Assembly: GCA_017311185.1 (NCBI GenBank) | Contig: JAESUZ010004823.1 | Location: 62,001-126,000 of the forward strand | DNA length: 64,000 bases | Source of the DNA: Proteles cristata cristata | Lineage: Eukaryota; Chordata; Mammalia; Carnivora; Hyaenidae | Reading direction: 5' to 3' | Program-made: the position numbers and the translations under genes | The notes under the pieces: model-generated | The model's database searches: none | Seen by the model: the letters and a program-made list of their open reading frames with translations, nothing else | Told to the model about the DNA's origin: nothing | Part shown: positions 33,685 to 45,300 of the stretch, one piece after another | Layout of the letters: each line of letters begins with the position of its first letter | Position numbering within the stretch: position 1 is the stretch's first letter

Positions 33685-35462
33685 TACATGTAGTAAACAC
33701 ACAATATAACATACAATATTCACATAAACACGGTACTGTGAACACATACTGTATACTGCGCAGTAATGCAAACTAAAATCTTACTGTTGATGGAACTGCA
33801 GGATGTGTGATGGTGCAGCACACACTGGGGTTAAACCCCTTGACCTTGGCTTGCCCCATGAAAACCAAGGGGGAGGTAGGTGGAATTTATTCTGCAGAAG
33901 AGGAAGAGGGAACCATGTCAACACTTGGCAGTTCAACCTCAGGAGTTTGCCTCTCGTGACTTGTTGACAGAGTTGACAATTTTCCCTCCCAAACTGGCTC
34001 AAAAACTTGGGTCAGCCTTGTCTGCTTGGCTTTTTGCCTCATATCTTTAAGCATCTCTGCATAAGGAGCAAATGCAGTGGAAGTGAGGCGCTTAAATTTG
34101 AGGCTGCGATCAAGCATAGGGTCACACTCTACCATGTCATTGAAAATTCTTTCCAAGGCAGAATTCCAATCTGATATTTTTGTCGCTGTAAGAGGGTCAA
34201 TTCTTGAAGTCTTGGGCTGACTCTCATTGCCATCCTCGTCATCGCCGACCCCAATGCCTTGTTTTGCCATCTCGTCCAGGTCTTCGTTGGTAGGTTCTAC
34301 TGCCTTCTCTGCTAAAATTGCCTCCACATCTTCCTCCTTCATGTCGTCAAAGCCGCCTCCTCTTATTTGCCATGCAATATGCATTATGTTTTTGACACTG
34401 TTCCTTATACTTTCTGTCACACCTTCAAAGCCTTCGAAATTTTGCACACAGTCTGGCCAAACATTTTTCCAACAGCTATTGATAGTAGCTTGTTTGATGC
34501 CGTCCCAGGCTGTTCCAACAAAGTAACGTTTTGCATGGTAACCGACTTCCAATAGTCCATCATCGTAGTTTCCTTGTTAGACTTGAGAGCCTGGAAACCC
34601 TTGCTATAAAGTTCCCTGGTGTAGTGTGCCTTGAAAGCTTTATTATACCCTGATCCAGTGTATGGATGAGAGATGTAGTGTTTGGGGGCATGAAAAGAAC
34701 TTCTATGTTGGGGTGGGCATTTTGGAGTTCTTCGCAGCAGTGGACTGGGGCATTGTCCAAAATTAATAAAACCTTGAAGGCAAGGTTTCTGCCCTGGAGA
34801 TAGCACTCAACTTCCGGTACAAGGCAGTTGTGGAACCAATCTGACGTCATCCACGCTTTTTTGTTCACACTTTTCCCTGTAAGTGCTTGTGGATTCTGGG
34901 CTCTGTATACCATTAGGGGTTTGTACTTGAAGTCGCCCTTGGCATTAGTGCACAATAGCAAGGCCGCATAGTCTTGGAATGATTTAAAGCCAGGGGTTTT
35001 GCAGGCCGTTTGTGTTATATAGGTTCTTTTGCCAACGTCCTTGTAAAACAAGCCTGTCTCACCAGCGTTGAAAACCTGCTCTTCCACATATCCTTTGTCC
35101 TGTATAACACTCAGAAAATATTTTTTAAATTCTTCTGCAGCCTCCCGATCTGCAGAACTTGCCTCACCTGCAAGTTTAACATTGTTCACACCATATCGCC
35201 TTTTGAAACGTGCAAGCCAGCCAGCGCTAGCGGAGAAAGGTTTAACATTTTTCTGGCCTTGGGTTACATGACCGTAAATTTCTTTGGCTTTCAGCCTCAC
35301 GACAATGCTGTCCACCACACCTTTTTTATCGGTTGTCATCTCATGAATCCACAAACTTAGCCTCTTTTCCATCTTTTCCATAGCTTCCTCACGCACTATG
35401 GACGTTACTTTAGCACTTTCCGGAGCAGCCTCACGTACAGATCGGCGAATTTCCTTTTCCTT

Positions 35463-35685
35463 TTTTAATTTTTAATGTTTTATTTATTTCTAGGAGAGAG
35501 AGAGACAGCGTGAGCAGGGGAGGGTCAGAGAGAGAGGGAGTCACAGACTCTGAAACAGGCTCCAGGCTCTGAGCTGGCAGTCAGCACAGAGCCCCACGCG
35601 GGGCTCGAACCCACGAACAGCGAGATCATGACCTAAGCCAAAGTCGGATTCGGATGCTTAACCGACTAAGCCACCCAGGCGCCCC
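35463..35685 (-). mobile_element. Can-SINE inside the Tigger transposase gene
   Basis: Near-consensus copy inserted in the TTTTCC-rich (Lys/Glu-coding) stretch. The TTCCTTTTCC wording on both sides is the target duplication merged with that repeat. Confidence 0.94.
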
Positions 35686-35714
35686 TCCTTTTCCTTTTCC
35701 TTTTCCTTTTCCTT
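35684..35714. repeat. (CCTTTT)n hexanucleotide run
   Basis: About five CCTTTT units, encoding alternating Lys-Glu in the Tigger frame on -, probably lengthened by the SINE's target duplication and slippage. Confidence 0.8.
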
Positions 35715-36237
35715 GATGTACCGGATTGTTGATTCATTAACAGTGAACTCACGGCCAACAGCACTACAACTGATGCCTGAACAAAGCTTATGTAACACAC
35801 GTATTTTCTACATAAGGCACATCACAGCCTTCTTGCGCTTAGGAGCACTGGGCAACACTTCACCACTACGCTTGGGGGTCATTTTAAACAGCAAAATGAC
35901 CAACAAAAAGCACAGAAACGTAAAAAACGTGGCACCAAACAGACTGTGAATAAGACAATTATTTACAGCATGAGAGATGAAGCAAGAAAGCCCTTGCTCA
36001 ACCTTAGCTAGCACATCGCACCGCTGGTTGACTCGAAGCTTTTCATCCCCTGCGCAAGTCCGCGAATAACCCCAGAAAGCACCGCAAATATTGATTTTTG
36101 GGGTTACAGTAAGTTTAAGCAAGTAAGCGAATTCGAAAATACCAACGTGTGAATAACGAACGTCAACTGCATTCCCATAGACATATAATTTTGCTTAAGC
36201 ACATTTATTAAAGCAAAGTGACTAGACATCGCTGAAG

Positions 36238-36256
36238 ACTACAAGTTCCAGCATGC
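36238..36256 (+). promoter_or_regulatory. ZNF143/THAP11-type motif
   Basis: ACTACAAGTTCCAGCATGC matches the long SBS consensus (ACTACAATTCCCAGCATGC) at 17 of 19 positions. It lies 237 bp upstream of the CFDP1 ATG. Confidence 0.65.
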
Positions 36257-36320
36257 ACCGCTTCGACGCGGAGCCGATGCTCCGTCAACCACAACAGAAG
36301 CGCCAGGCTCCAGGCATTGG

Positions 36321-36330
36321 CCCGGAAGTG
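36321..36330 (+). promoter_or_regulatory. ETS-type motif CCCGGAAGTG
   Basis: Consensus GABPA/ELK-class site (CCGGAAGT) in the CFDP1 CpG island, 163 bp before the ATG. Confidence 0.6.
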
Positions 36331-36355
36331 TCGCGTTTGGAGTACGTACACTTTC

Positions 36356-36367
36356 TGCGCACGCGCA
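36356..36367 (+). promoter_or_regulatory. NRF1-type motif TGCGCACGCGCA
   Basis: Palindromic GC-rich site close to the NRF1 consensus (TGCGCATGCGCA), 126 bp before the CFDP1 ATG. Confidence 0.55.
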
Positions 36368-36492
36368 CGCGTTGCGGGGGCCGCCCCAGCCGCCGGCGCC
36401 CCCACCGCAGCTCTATGGTCTCTCCCTAGAGCTTTGCCGTTGGGGGCAGCTGCTGAGGTCCTGTGGCTCCGCCCGCCCGGCGCAGCAGCGAC

Positions 36493-36556
36493 ATGGAGGA
36501 ATTCGACTCAGAAGACTTCTCCACCTCGGAGGAGGACGAGGACTACGTGCCGTCGG
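36493..36556 (+). CDS. CFDP1: CFDP1 coding exon 1
   Basis: ATG to CCGTCGG|GTGAGC; donor GT at 36557. It encodes [21 protein letters not shown] plus the first base of Gly22. Confidence 0.95.
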
Positions 36557-38997
36557 GTGAGCGTTTGGGCCACAGGCGAGAGGCTTGCCCCGCCCCGCGC
36601 TTCACGTGAGGCGCGTTTGGTCCGGCGTGCGTGGCCCGGTGCTCCCGGTACCCGGGGTGGCGCCGTTCTCCAGCGTCCCCGCCGCGCGAGCGCCGCACCC
36701 TCTCCCGCGCGCTCCCTTCGCGGGGTCGTCCCGGGCCGAGACGTGTGCACGCGGGCGTCTCGCGCCGCCGCCGCCGCTCGAGGCCTGGCTTGGGCCGCCG
36801 CCCCCTCACGGAGCGCGGGAACCCGCACGTGAACACCACCCCGCTCTGGGGACGCTGGCTGCGTCGGGCGGTACCCGGACCGCGCTAGTGCTGAACTCTT
36901 CTGAAAGGCAGTGTGAGCGTCGGACGTTGTTGTCAGACCTTCCGTCCCGAGGGACTTGCCAGCCAGCACCACGTCCAAGATAAATCTGATCACTTTCTGC
37001 TCTCTCGTGGGATCTGGTTATTAGAAAGTTCACGTGATGATGCGTTTTGTCCTTTAACGACGTATACCTATTCCTCTAACTTCAGACCCCTCCTCTTTCT
37101 GGTATAGGCTTCTCAAACTTCAAGGGGTCATTGGAACCTACCCCGTCCGTGTCCTGCGCCTTCCCCCAGACTGCCCCGTCTCATTGAAAGTATCTACCTA
37201 CCCATACCGTCGCTCAGATAAAACAAAACCAGACGAAACCCGCAGGACTCAACCATCCTTACTTTCTCTCTTTTGGTTCAAGCAGTCCGTAAGTTCTGTT
37301 GTGTCTACGCGGAAAATTGGTTCCTACCGCTTCCTCGCCCATCTCCCTGCTACCGAGCTGCCGTTCTCCTTCGCTAGGATTAAGCCCTCGCTTCCCCGCG
37401 GGTTTGCCTGATTCCATGTTCATTCTCGTCCACCAGCCTTGACCGGTCTTGTGGTAATGGCCAGAGTGGTTATCTGAAAGCTAGTTTTCGTTTTAATCAA
37501 AGGTGTGCATACATATTCTTAAAAGTGGTCAAATGTTTCTAAAAGGCCTGTCCTGAAAACTAATCGTTCCCATCACCCTTCTTCCCTGTTCCTTCCCCCG
37601 CAGAAGAAACTGCTTTCCCCTTTTCAATTTGGTATTTTCATTGTTGATTTAACCCACGCTCATAGGTTCTATTTTCATACTTTCTTACTTCATCCCCCTC
37701 TTTCCTAACCCTTCCGCCATCAGGCCCTTCCCACCTCCCCAGCCTGCCATCCTTACCATGTCCAATTTGGGTTAGATCAGTATTCCATGTTTACATTTTT
37801 GTAATGATTGGACATCACCTTCAGGTCTGAAACAGGTGATTGTGTGTGTGTGTGTGTGTGTGTACACGTACACATGCATACATACTGTGATTGCTTTTCC
37901 TATACTACTTGTTTTCTGTGGAGTTAATAATTGCCATTTTGCTGTTGCTTAGTTGTCTATGTCCTTACTACTCACTTGACCCTGAACTTTGAGAACTGTA
38001 TACAATCATCTCGCAAGGCAGATTCATTAAATACTCTTTTACTTTTAGCTTGAAGTCCCGTCTTTGCCTTCTGACCTCTGCCTTGCCTTGGTTGTACCAC
38101 TTTGAAACCTAGGATCTTTTGTCACCATCACCACTCTGGGTGTTCCATTTATCTCCCTTTTCCGCTGGATTCTGTTTCTTGGGTCCTGTGACTTGGGTTC
38201 TGGACTGGCCCTCTAACTTTTAACCTCCTATTTTCTAACCCTTGACTTTTTTCCACTTTATGGGAAATTCTAAATATCTTCAACTCTATTTTTTCCCCTC
38301 CTTTCATATTTTTAAATTTGAATAACTTTTTTGTTCTTTGAATGGTCCTTTTTTATAGCATCATGTTCTCATTTCATAGTGCTGAATCTTAGTGCTCTAC
38401 TGATATTAAAACTAATTTAAATTTTTTAACATTTAACTTACATACAGTAAAATTTACTCTTTTCAATGTACTGTTCTATCAGTTTTGATAAATGCTTAGA
38501 GTTGTGTGACCATCACCAGAATTAACAGTTCTATGGCCACCCTCCCCCTCTCCCTCCCCCCTCCAAAGAAAACAGGTTATGAGGGGCACCTGTGTGGCTC
38601 AGTTGGTTAAGCCTCCGACTCTTGATTTCTGCTCAGGTCATGTTCTCACGATTCACGGGATCGAGCCCCGTGCCGTGCTCTGCACTGATAGCATGGAGTC
38701 TGCTTGGGATTCTTTGTTTCTCTCTCTTTCTCTTTGCCCCTTCCCCCACTCATGCACACTTGCTCTCTCACTCTCTCAAAATAAACAAAAAAGATCATGA
38801 TGTCTGAATAGAAGGCATTTTATTTTTTATTTTCCAATAGGTATGCTTTTGTTTCTTTTGCTTGCTTTACTGCTCTTGATAAGACTTTAAGTATGATGTG
38901 GAGGAGGAGTGGTGAGAGTGGTTGTCCATGCCTTGTTCCCATTTTAAGAGGAAATCATCAGTGTTTCACTATTTAGTATGTTAGCTATACATTACAG

Positions 38998-39039
<42 letters not shown>

Positions 39040-42000
39040 AGCACTTTACAGGGACTAACTCATTACTAGCTCAGTCACATAACACTATTGCGTGTGTGCT
39101 ATTCTCTGCATTTTACAAAACAATTGAAGCACAGAGTTTAAGCAAATTGCCCAATGTTGTTCAGCTACAGAGTAGCTGAGGTGCAATTTGAACGCTGGCA
39201 GTCTGCATATACGGCCCCTTACAGATGCATTTTATCAAGTTAAAGAAGTTCCCTCTACTCCTAATTTGCTGAGAAGTGAATTTTGTCAGATACTTGTATT
39301 GATAAGGTTATGTGTGATTTTTCTTTTTGCTAACAGGGTGAGTTATTGATTTTTGAATTTTGAACAGCCTTTTATTTCTGGGATAAAACTCACTTGGTCA
39401 TGTATAATTCTTTTTTATACATTGCTGAATTTTATTTGCTCATATTGATAATTTTTGCATCTGTTTATGAGGGATATTGGTCTGTAGTTTTCATGTAATT
39501 TCCTTGTTTTAGTATCAGGTATTGCTAGCCTCAGAATGTGAGGAAACATTTCTCTGAGGTGATTTTTATTCACCCTGTATACCTTACTTTTGGCTTTACT
39601 AGGTATTTTCTCAGATTTTCAGCGATTGATAGTTGTTTAGCTCAGATTTAAGCAAGGGGGACTAAAAAGGTGATGGGGAGCTCTGTCTTTGGACAAGATG
39701 TATTCATTTTGTTCTCTGTTAGCTACAAGGATGTTATTTGCTTCTTACTCTTTTTTTTTCTTTTTTTGGTCATAGTAACTGGCATTTGATTTTTTTTGTG
39801 CGTGTGTATAATTTAAAATTTGCTTATCTCTTATCAATGAGATTGAGCATCTTTTTACGTATGTAAGGTCCAGAGCCATATTTTTCTCCTTATCTGAAGT
39901 GTCTGCAACATTTATCTATTTTTATGATGAAAAATAACTATATTACTGTAAAAGCAGGGCATGAGCTTTGTAAAAAACTTGGAAAATTCAGGCAGTTAAG
40001 CATAAAAAAAATAGAATCATTATAGTCCCACCACCCAGAGATGATCAGTATTAATCCGTTAATGAATCCTTTAGTGAACGCTGGTCATTTTCTACACCCA
40101 GGTGTAGATATTTGTATTTTAAACCCAACCTGAAATCATACTTTTTCATGTTACTTTGTAATCTGCTCTTTTCAGTGAACAGTCTCTCCCTGTCCATTTC
40201 AGTAAACATTTGACACGTCTTCACATACAGACCTTTATTCAGATTTGCCCACTTGACCCAGAGTAGACTGCAGCTTGTTTATCCAAATCAGGTAGGTTCA
40301 GGGCTACCCACATCACCTAGTGGCCCCATCCTGTAATTCTATGTAATCTGACACGCTCTGTGATGACATTGATTTGCTTAAGAGATCAAGCAGTGCGTCC
40401 TGCAGAATGCTGGTCCTGCACAATGTCTTCTGGATTTGCCTGGTTGCTCCCTCCTGGTCTTTTGGGTTGTTCCTTTGTCCTTTGAATTTTATGGAATTCT
40501 GAAATGCTGAAATGTCTGGAAGTTAGATCTAAACGCTTGATGGGTTCAAATGAAATATTTTTGGCTAGAAAACATCATAGATGACTGTGTGTTTCAAAAT
40601 GCATAACATCAGAAAACACACAATCCAGGTTGGTTACCTAACTTGCAACTCCAGGCTCCAGATGATGAGAACCTGACCCCTCTATTGTGTAATTGTTTCT
40701 TTCCTCGGAACTGAAGAATTCTCTGTGGTAATACGCTTAACTGTTAAAACTGTGTGTTTTGAGAACGTTACTTGATGATCTTTGCCTAAATTGCTATCAT
40801 TACAGTGTGAGAAGTGATGTTTTTCTTTCTTTTTTTTTTTTTTAATATTTTTATTTCTAGGAGAGAGAGAGAGAGACAGCGTGAGCAGGGGAGGGTCAGA
40901 GAGAGAGGGAGATACAGACTCTGATAGGCTCCAGGCTCTGAGCTGGCAGTCAGCACAGAGCCCGACGTGGGGCTCGAACCCACGAACCGCGAGATCATGA
41001 CCTAAGCGGAAGTCGGACGCTTAACTGACTAAGCCACCCAGGTGCCCCGAGAAGTGATGTTTTTCTAATTCTGTGGTTTTTCTACATCTTTTAGTTAATG
41101 TTCCTCTGTGAAGTACTACTTTCATCAGCTGGAACAGAATAAATGTTTGATTCATTTTCCGTAATTATTAACTATCAAAATAGAGAATAATTTTAATATT
41201 AGCTTTAAGTGGTACAAATTACTTTTTGTCTTCTAAAAATATTACAAAAGGTTTACAGATTTTTACTGATTGAGTATGTTTTAGTCTACTCACAATTTTT
41301 CCTTTTAATGCTCAAGTCATCACTTTTGGCCACTAGAAGTTCTTTCAAGCTGGATCTTATATCCTCTAAATGTAACCCATTATTCTTAAATAACTACCTT
41401 GCTTTCTGACACAGCAAGATGTCCCAGTTTCACCTTGTGCTTTCCTTCCCTCAGACCTGAAATTGGCTGTTTTTTTTTTTTCCAGGAGCCCTTTTCATGA
41501 TGAATCCTATCAAGGGATATAATCTGGACTCTAAAAAGATGTCCACTGCTACCAGAGTGACATTGTTTCTGTGCTATTTCAGTGAACAGAGTAAGAAAAT
41601 ATTTACCTTAGAAAGAGTTAGAGTTCATACTATTTTATTTTATTTTTTATTCTTTCAATGTTTATTTTTGAGAGAGAGGGAGACAGAGTGTGAGCGGGGC
41701 AGGAACAGAGAGAGGGAGACATAGAATCCAAAGCAGGCTCCAGGCTCTGCGCTGTCAGCACTGAGCCTAATGTGGAGCTTGAACTCACTAACTGTGAGAT
41801 CATGACCTGAGCTGAAGTCGGACGCTCAACTGACTGAGCCACCTGGGTGTCCCTAAAGATTTTATTTTTAAGTAATCTCTACACCCCGTGTGGGGCTTGA
41901 ACTTACAGCCCCAAGATCAAGAGTCACATACTCTACTTGCTTAGCCAGCCAGGTGTCCCCTCATACTGGTATTTTTTTAAAAATAATTTATTCATTTTAA

Positions 42001-42361
42001 AATTTACAGCCAAGTTTGCATATAGTGGCAACAATGATTTCAAGAGTAGATTCCTTAGTGCCCCTTACACATTTAGCCCATCCCCCCCCCACAGCCCCTC
42101 CAGAAACCCTCTGTTCTCCATATTTAAGAGTCTCTTATGTTTTTGTCCCCCTCCCTGTTTTTATATTATTTTTGCTTCCCTTCCCTTATGTTCATCTGTT
42201 TTGGATCTTAAAGACCTCATATGCTTGAAGTCCTATGATATTTGTCTTTCTCTGAATAATTTTGCTTAGCATGATACCCTCTAGTTCCGTCCATGTACTT
42301 GTAAATGACAAGATTTCATCCTTTTTGATTGTCCAGTAACACTCCGTGGTATGTGTATGTG

Positions 42362-42392
<31 letters not shown>

Positions 42393-45300
42393 CCATTTAT
42401 CTTCTTTATCCATTCATCTGTCGATGGACATTTGGGCTCTTTCCATACTTTGGTTATTGTTGATAGTGCTGCTATAAACATTGGGGTGCATGTGCCCCTT
42501 CGAAACAGCACACCTGTATCCCTTGGATAAATACCTAGTAGTGCAATTGCTGGGTCATAGGGTGGTTCTATTTTTCATTTTTTGAGGAACCTCTGTACTG
42601 TTTCCAGAGTGGCTGCACCAGTTTGCATTCCCACCAGCAGTGCCAAAAAGATCCTTTTTCTCTGCGTTCTTGCCAACATCTGTTGTTTCCTGAGTTGATA
42701 ATGTTAGCCATTCTAACAGGTGTGAGGTGGTATCTCATTGTGGTTTTGATTTGTATTTCCCGGATGATGAGTGATGTGAGCATTTTTTCATGTGTTGGTT
42801 GGCCATCTAGATGTCTTCTTTGGAGAAGTGTCTGTTCATGTCTTTTGCCCATTTCTTCACTGGATTATTCATTTTTTGGGTGTTGAGTTTGATAAATTCT
42901 TTTTTTTTTTTTTTTATTAAAATGTTTTATTTATTTCTAGGAGAGAGAGAGACAGCGTGAACAGGGGAGGGTCAGAGAGAGAGTGAGTCACAGACTGAAA
43001 CAGGCTCCAGGCTCTGAGCTGGCAGTCAGCACAGAGCCCGACGCGGGGCTCGAACCCACGAACCGCGAGATCATGACCTAAGCGAAAGTCGGACGCTTAA
43101 CCGACTAAGCCACCCAGGCGCCCCTAGTTTGATAAATTCTTTATAGATTTTGGATACTAACCCTTATCTGATATGTTTGCACATGTCTTCTCTCATTCCA
43201 TCAGTTGCCTTTTAGTTTTGCTGATTGTTTCCTTTGCTGTGCAGAATCTTTTTATTTTGATGAGGTCCCAATAGGTCATTTTTGCCTTTGTTTCCCTTGT
43301 GTCTGGAGATGTGTTGAGTGAGAAATTGCTGTGGCCAAGGTCAGAGAGGTTTTTGCCTGCTTTCCCCTCAAGGATTTTGATGGCTTCCTGTCTTACATTG
43401 AGGTCTTTCATCCATTTTGAGTTTATTTTTGTGTCATACTGGTATTTTTAATTTAGTTTTAACATTTGAATTTTCATCTAATTTCTGTGATTTTATAATT
43501 GTGTGTCATTTCTCTTACTCTGAAGATCTGGATCCCTAACATGATTAGCATAATTACTTGGTTTCACCTACAGTATAAAGGAAATGGTTTCAAAATACCA
43601 ACATTGATGTTACTACATGGAATAGGGCTTTTTGTTTTTTGATTTTTTGTTTTTGTTTTTGTTTTTGTCTTCCCAACCAATCTTGCTACGGGTGTACAGT
43701 CAAAATACTGTGTTTCTGAAGACCTTGGAATAATTCCTTTTTTTCCAGTTATGTTATTGTTATTTATTGTTTATTCAAACTGTTCTTAATTTAAGGAATT
43801 TTCAAAATTCTTAAGAAAGATAAACAGAATTCTTGCTTCTAACCTTCAGTATCCCACTCTATTCACCTCTAACCCTTATAGGTTCCTATTTTCATTAGTT
43901 TTTTTGTTCATCCTTCCAGGGTTATTTTATTTTATTTTATTTTTTGCAAATACAATGCAGCTAGGTACCTACCTAGCTTGTAGGTTTATGTTTTTTGTTA
44001 TAGTGGTTTTATGGGGCTTTCAAGGGAAGCAAAATGACATTTGTGTGTTCAAACTGCTGTCTCATCCTGGAACTCAATCCTTTTGTTTGTGAACCACTTT
44101 CACCAGTCACTTGGGGTCGAATGCGCATTCTGCATATGAGAATGCCCACATGATGGGCTCCTCATCAGCTTTGTTCTGTTTTAAATCTGCTGTTGTATTT
44201 GTAGTTTTCAAGTGTTTTTAAATTTTTAAAAGTTTTTTTTTTAATGTTTATTTTTGAGACAGAGAGAGTTCACGTGCACTGGCATGTCAGTAGGGGAGGA
44301 GCAGAGAGAAGGGGAGAGAGAGGTATAAGCTGGCTCTGCGCTGTCTGGACAAAGCCCAGCTGTGCGATCATGACCTGAGCCAAAGTCAGACGCTCATCCG
44401 CTCATCCGACTGAGCCACCCAGGCGCCCCTAGATTTTTTTTGAAGTGTTTTCAAAAATGCTTAAGTGACTATGTCATGAATGTCATACTTTGTTTATCTC
44501 TTTGAGGATATTATAAAGACTTTTTTTCCTCCCTAATTCTGTTATCTCTGAATTCCTTTCTTGTTTTCAGTCTTGCCTTTCATATTGGAGGCTTTGCTCG
44601 AGTGTTTGGTGGTCCTTGGTTCACTGTGAGTGAAATATTTAAAAGCTGATTGGATATACAGGAATATTCAAAAACAGTACTGTTTGTAATAGCCCCAAAC
44701 TGGAAACTGCTCCTCAGCAGAAGAATGGGTAAATACATCACGGTCCAGTCACGCGGTGAAACACTACTTCGGAATGAGAGTGAATAAACTGAGCTGCAAC
44801 ACACAGTAGGTGACCCACAGACAAGAGCTTTGGGTGAGAGAAACCGGTCACTCAGGAGTCATATTGTAGCTTCTGTTCGTTTAAAGGTGGAAACCAGGCC
44901 AACCTAATCTGTAGTGTTACGAGGTCAGGATGGCCCTCGGAATGGGGTGCTGGCTGATGCCTGGCACAGGGCACGAGGGGCCTTCTGGGATGCGGTTCGT
45001 GTTCTGGGTTTTGAGCTGGGTCTGGTTAAAGTGTGTTCACTTTGTGTAATTTCTTTGAGCTATACAGTAGATTTGTGTGCTTTTCGGTATGTGTGTTAGG
45101 CTTCAAATAAAAGTTTACCTGAAGTAAAAAAGAAAACTAGTTGACTCTCCATATGGACAGGATTTACTGACTGATGCCCACAGAGTGTGGTCACCCTGGG
45201 CATCCAGGTGACACCTCGTTGGAGACCTCTGAATGTCAGTGTCTGAAGATGGGAACTAGACATATATATTTTTTTAATGTTTATTTACTGAGAGTACGTG

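Larger units (their letters stand above)
33887..35883 (-). pseudogene. Tigger transposase pseudogene (HTH/CENP-B-type plus DDE domain)
   Basis: Read on -, the protein starts MTPKRSGEVLP at 35883 with a basic N-terminus and a helix-turn-helix. An in-frame TAG is at 35808-35810, and a SINE splits the gene at 35463-35685. The frame continues at 35396 with the CENP-B-type segment GWLARFKRRYGV and the DDE catalytic core. The first catalytic motif, normally an Asp-Glu-Thr-Gly type block, reads VFNAGETGLFYK, with Gly where the Asp belongs. The second and third Asp are present (LILDNAPVH, TLDQGII). A frameshift lies near 34640 and another near 34550; a C-terminal segment with acidic stretches runs to 33887. 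Family naming is from recall of TIGD1-like proteins. It cannot encode active transposase. Confidence 0.88.
33469..36169 (-). mobile_element. Tigger-type (pogo/Tc1-mariner) DNA transposon, about 2.7 kb, inactive
   Basis: A transposase-length element read on -. The outer ends carry GGTCAACTGA (33469-33478) and CGTCAACTG (36161-36169). The right end also has GTGTGAATAACGAACGTC, resembling Tigger termini. TA target duplications are not clear, so exact ends are uncertain. About 220 bp of the interior is a later SINE. Old: coding is broken in several places. Confidence 0.8.
36230..36900 (+). promoter_or_regulatory. CFDP1: CpG-island promoter of CFDP1
   Basis: CpG-dense DNA begins about 60 bp after the Tigger end and spans exon 1. 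No TATA box. It contains ZNF143-, ETS- and NRF1-like motifs (separate entries), typical of a housekeeping promoter. Confidence 0.8.
38820..39610 (-). mobile_element. Old L1 ORF2 fragment, antisense, with a MIR inside
   Basis: The complement of ORF2 wording (CCATGCCTTGTTCCCATTTT, TTTCTGGGATAAAACTCACT, GGGATATTGGTCTGTAGTTT). The region between about 38990 and 39215 is occupied by a TG run and a MIR-like segment. Confidence 0.7.
41977..43433 (-). mobile_element. 5'-truncated L1 insertion with 16-bp duplication
   Basis: The duplication TCATACTGGTATTTTT is at 41961-41976 and 43434-43449. On - it carries the ORF2 C-terminal region (for example [12 protein letters not shown] at about 42590-42640, and [11 protein letters not shown]) and a 3'UTR ending near 41985. 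About 1.23 kb of L1 remains, plus an inner SINE. Frames are broken, and there is no promoter or ORF1. Confidence 0.93.

Noticed and set aside
34560..35396. A functional TIGD-type domesticated gene
   Set aside because: An in-frame stop, two frameshifts, a SINE and loss of a catalytic Asp make it a dead transposon copy.
36317..36832. A 171-codon Arg/Ala/Pro-rich frame and its antisense partners at the CFDP1 island
   Set aside because: CpG-island DNA gives long open frames on both strands; the true exon 1 of CFDP1 uses another frame.
42568..43411. Minus-strand ORFs with reverse-transcriptase-like wording as a gene
   Set aside because: They are the C-terminal ORF2 of a 5'-truncated, broken L1.
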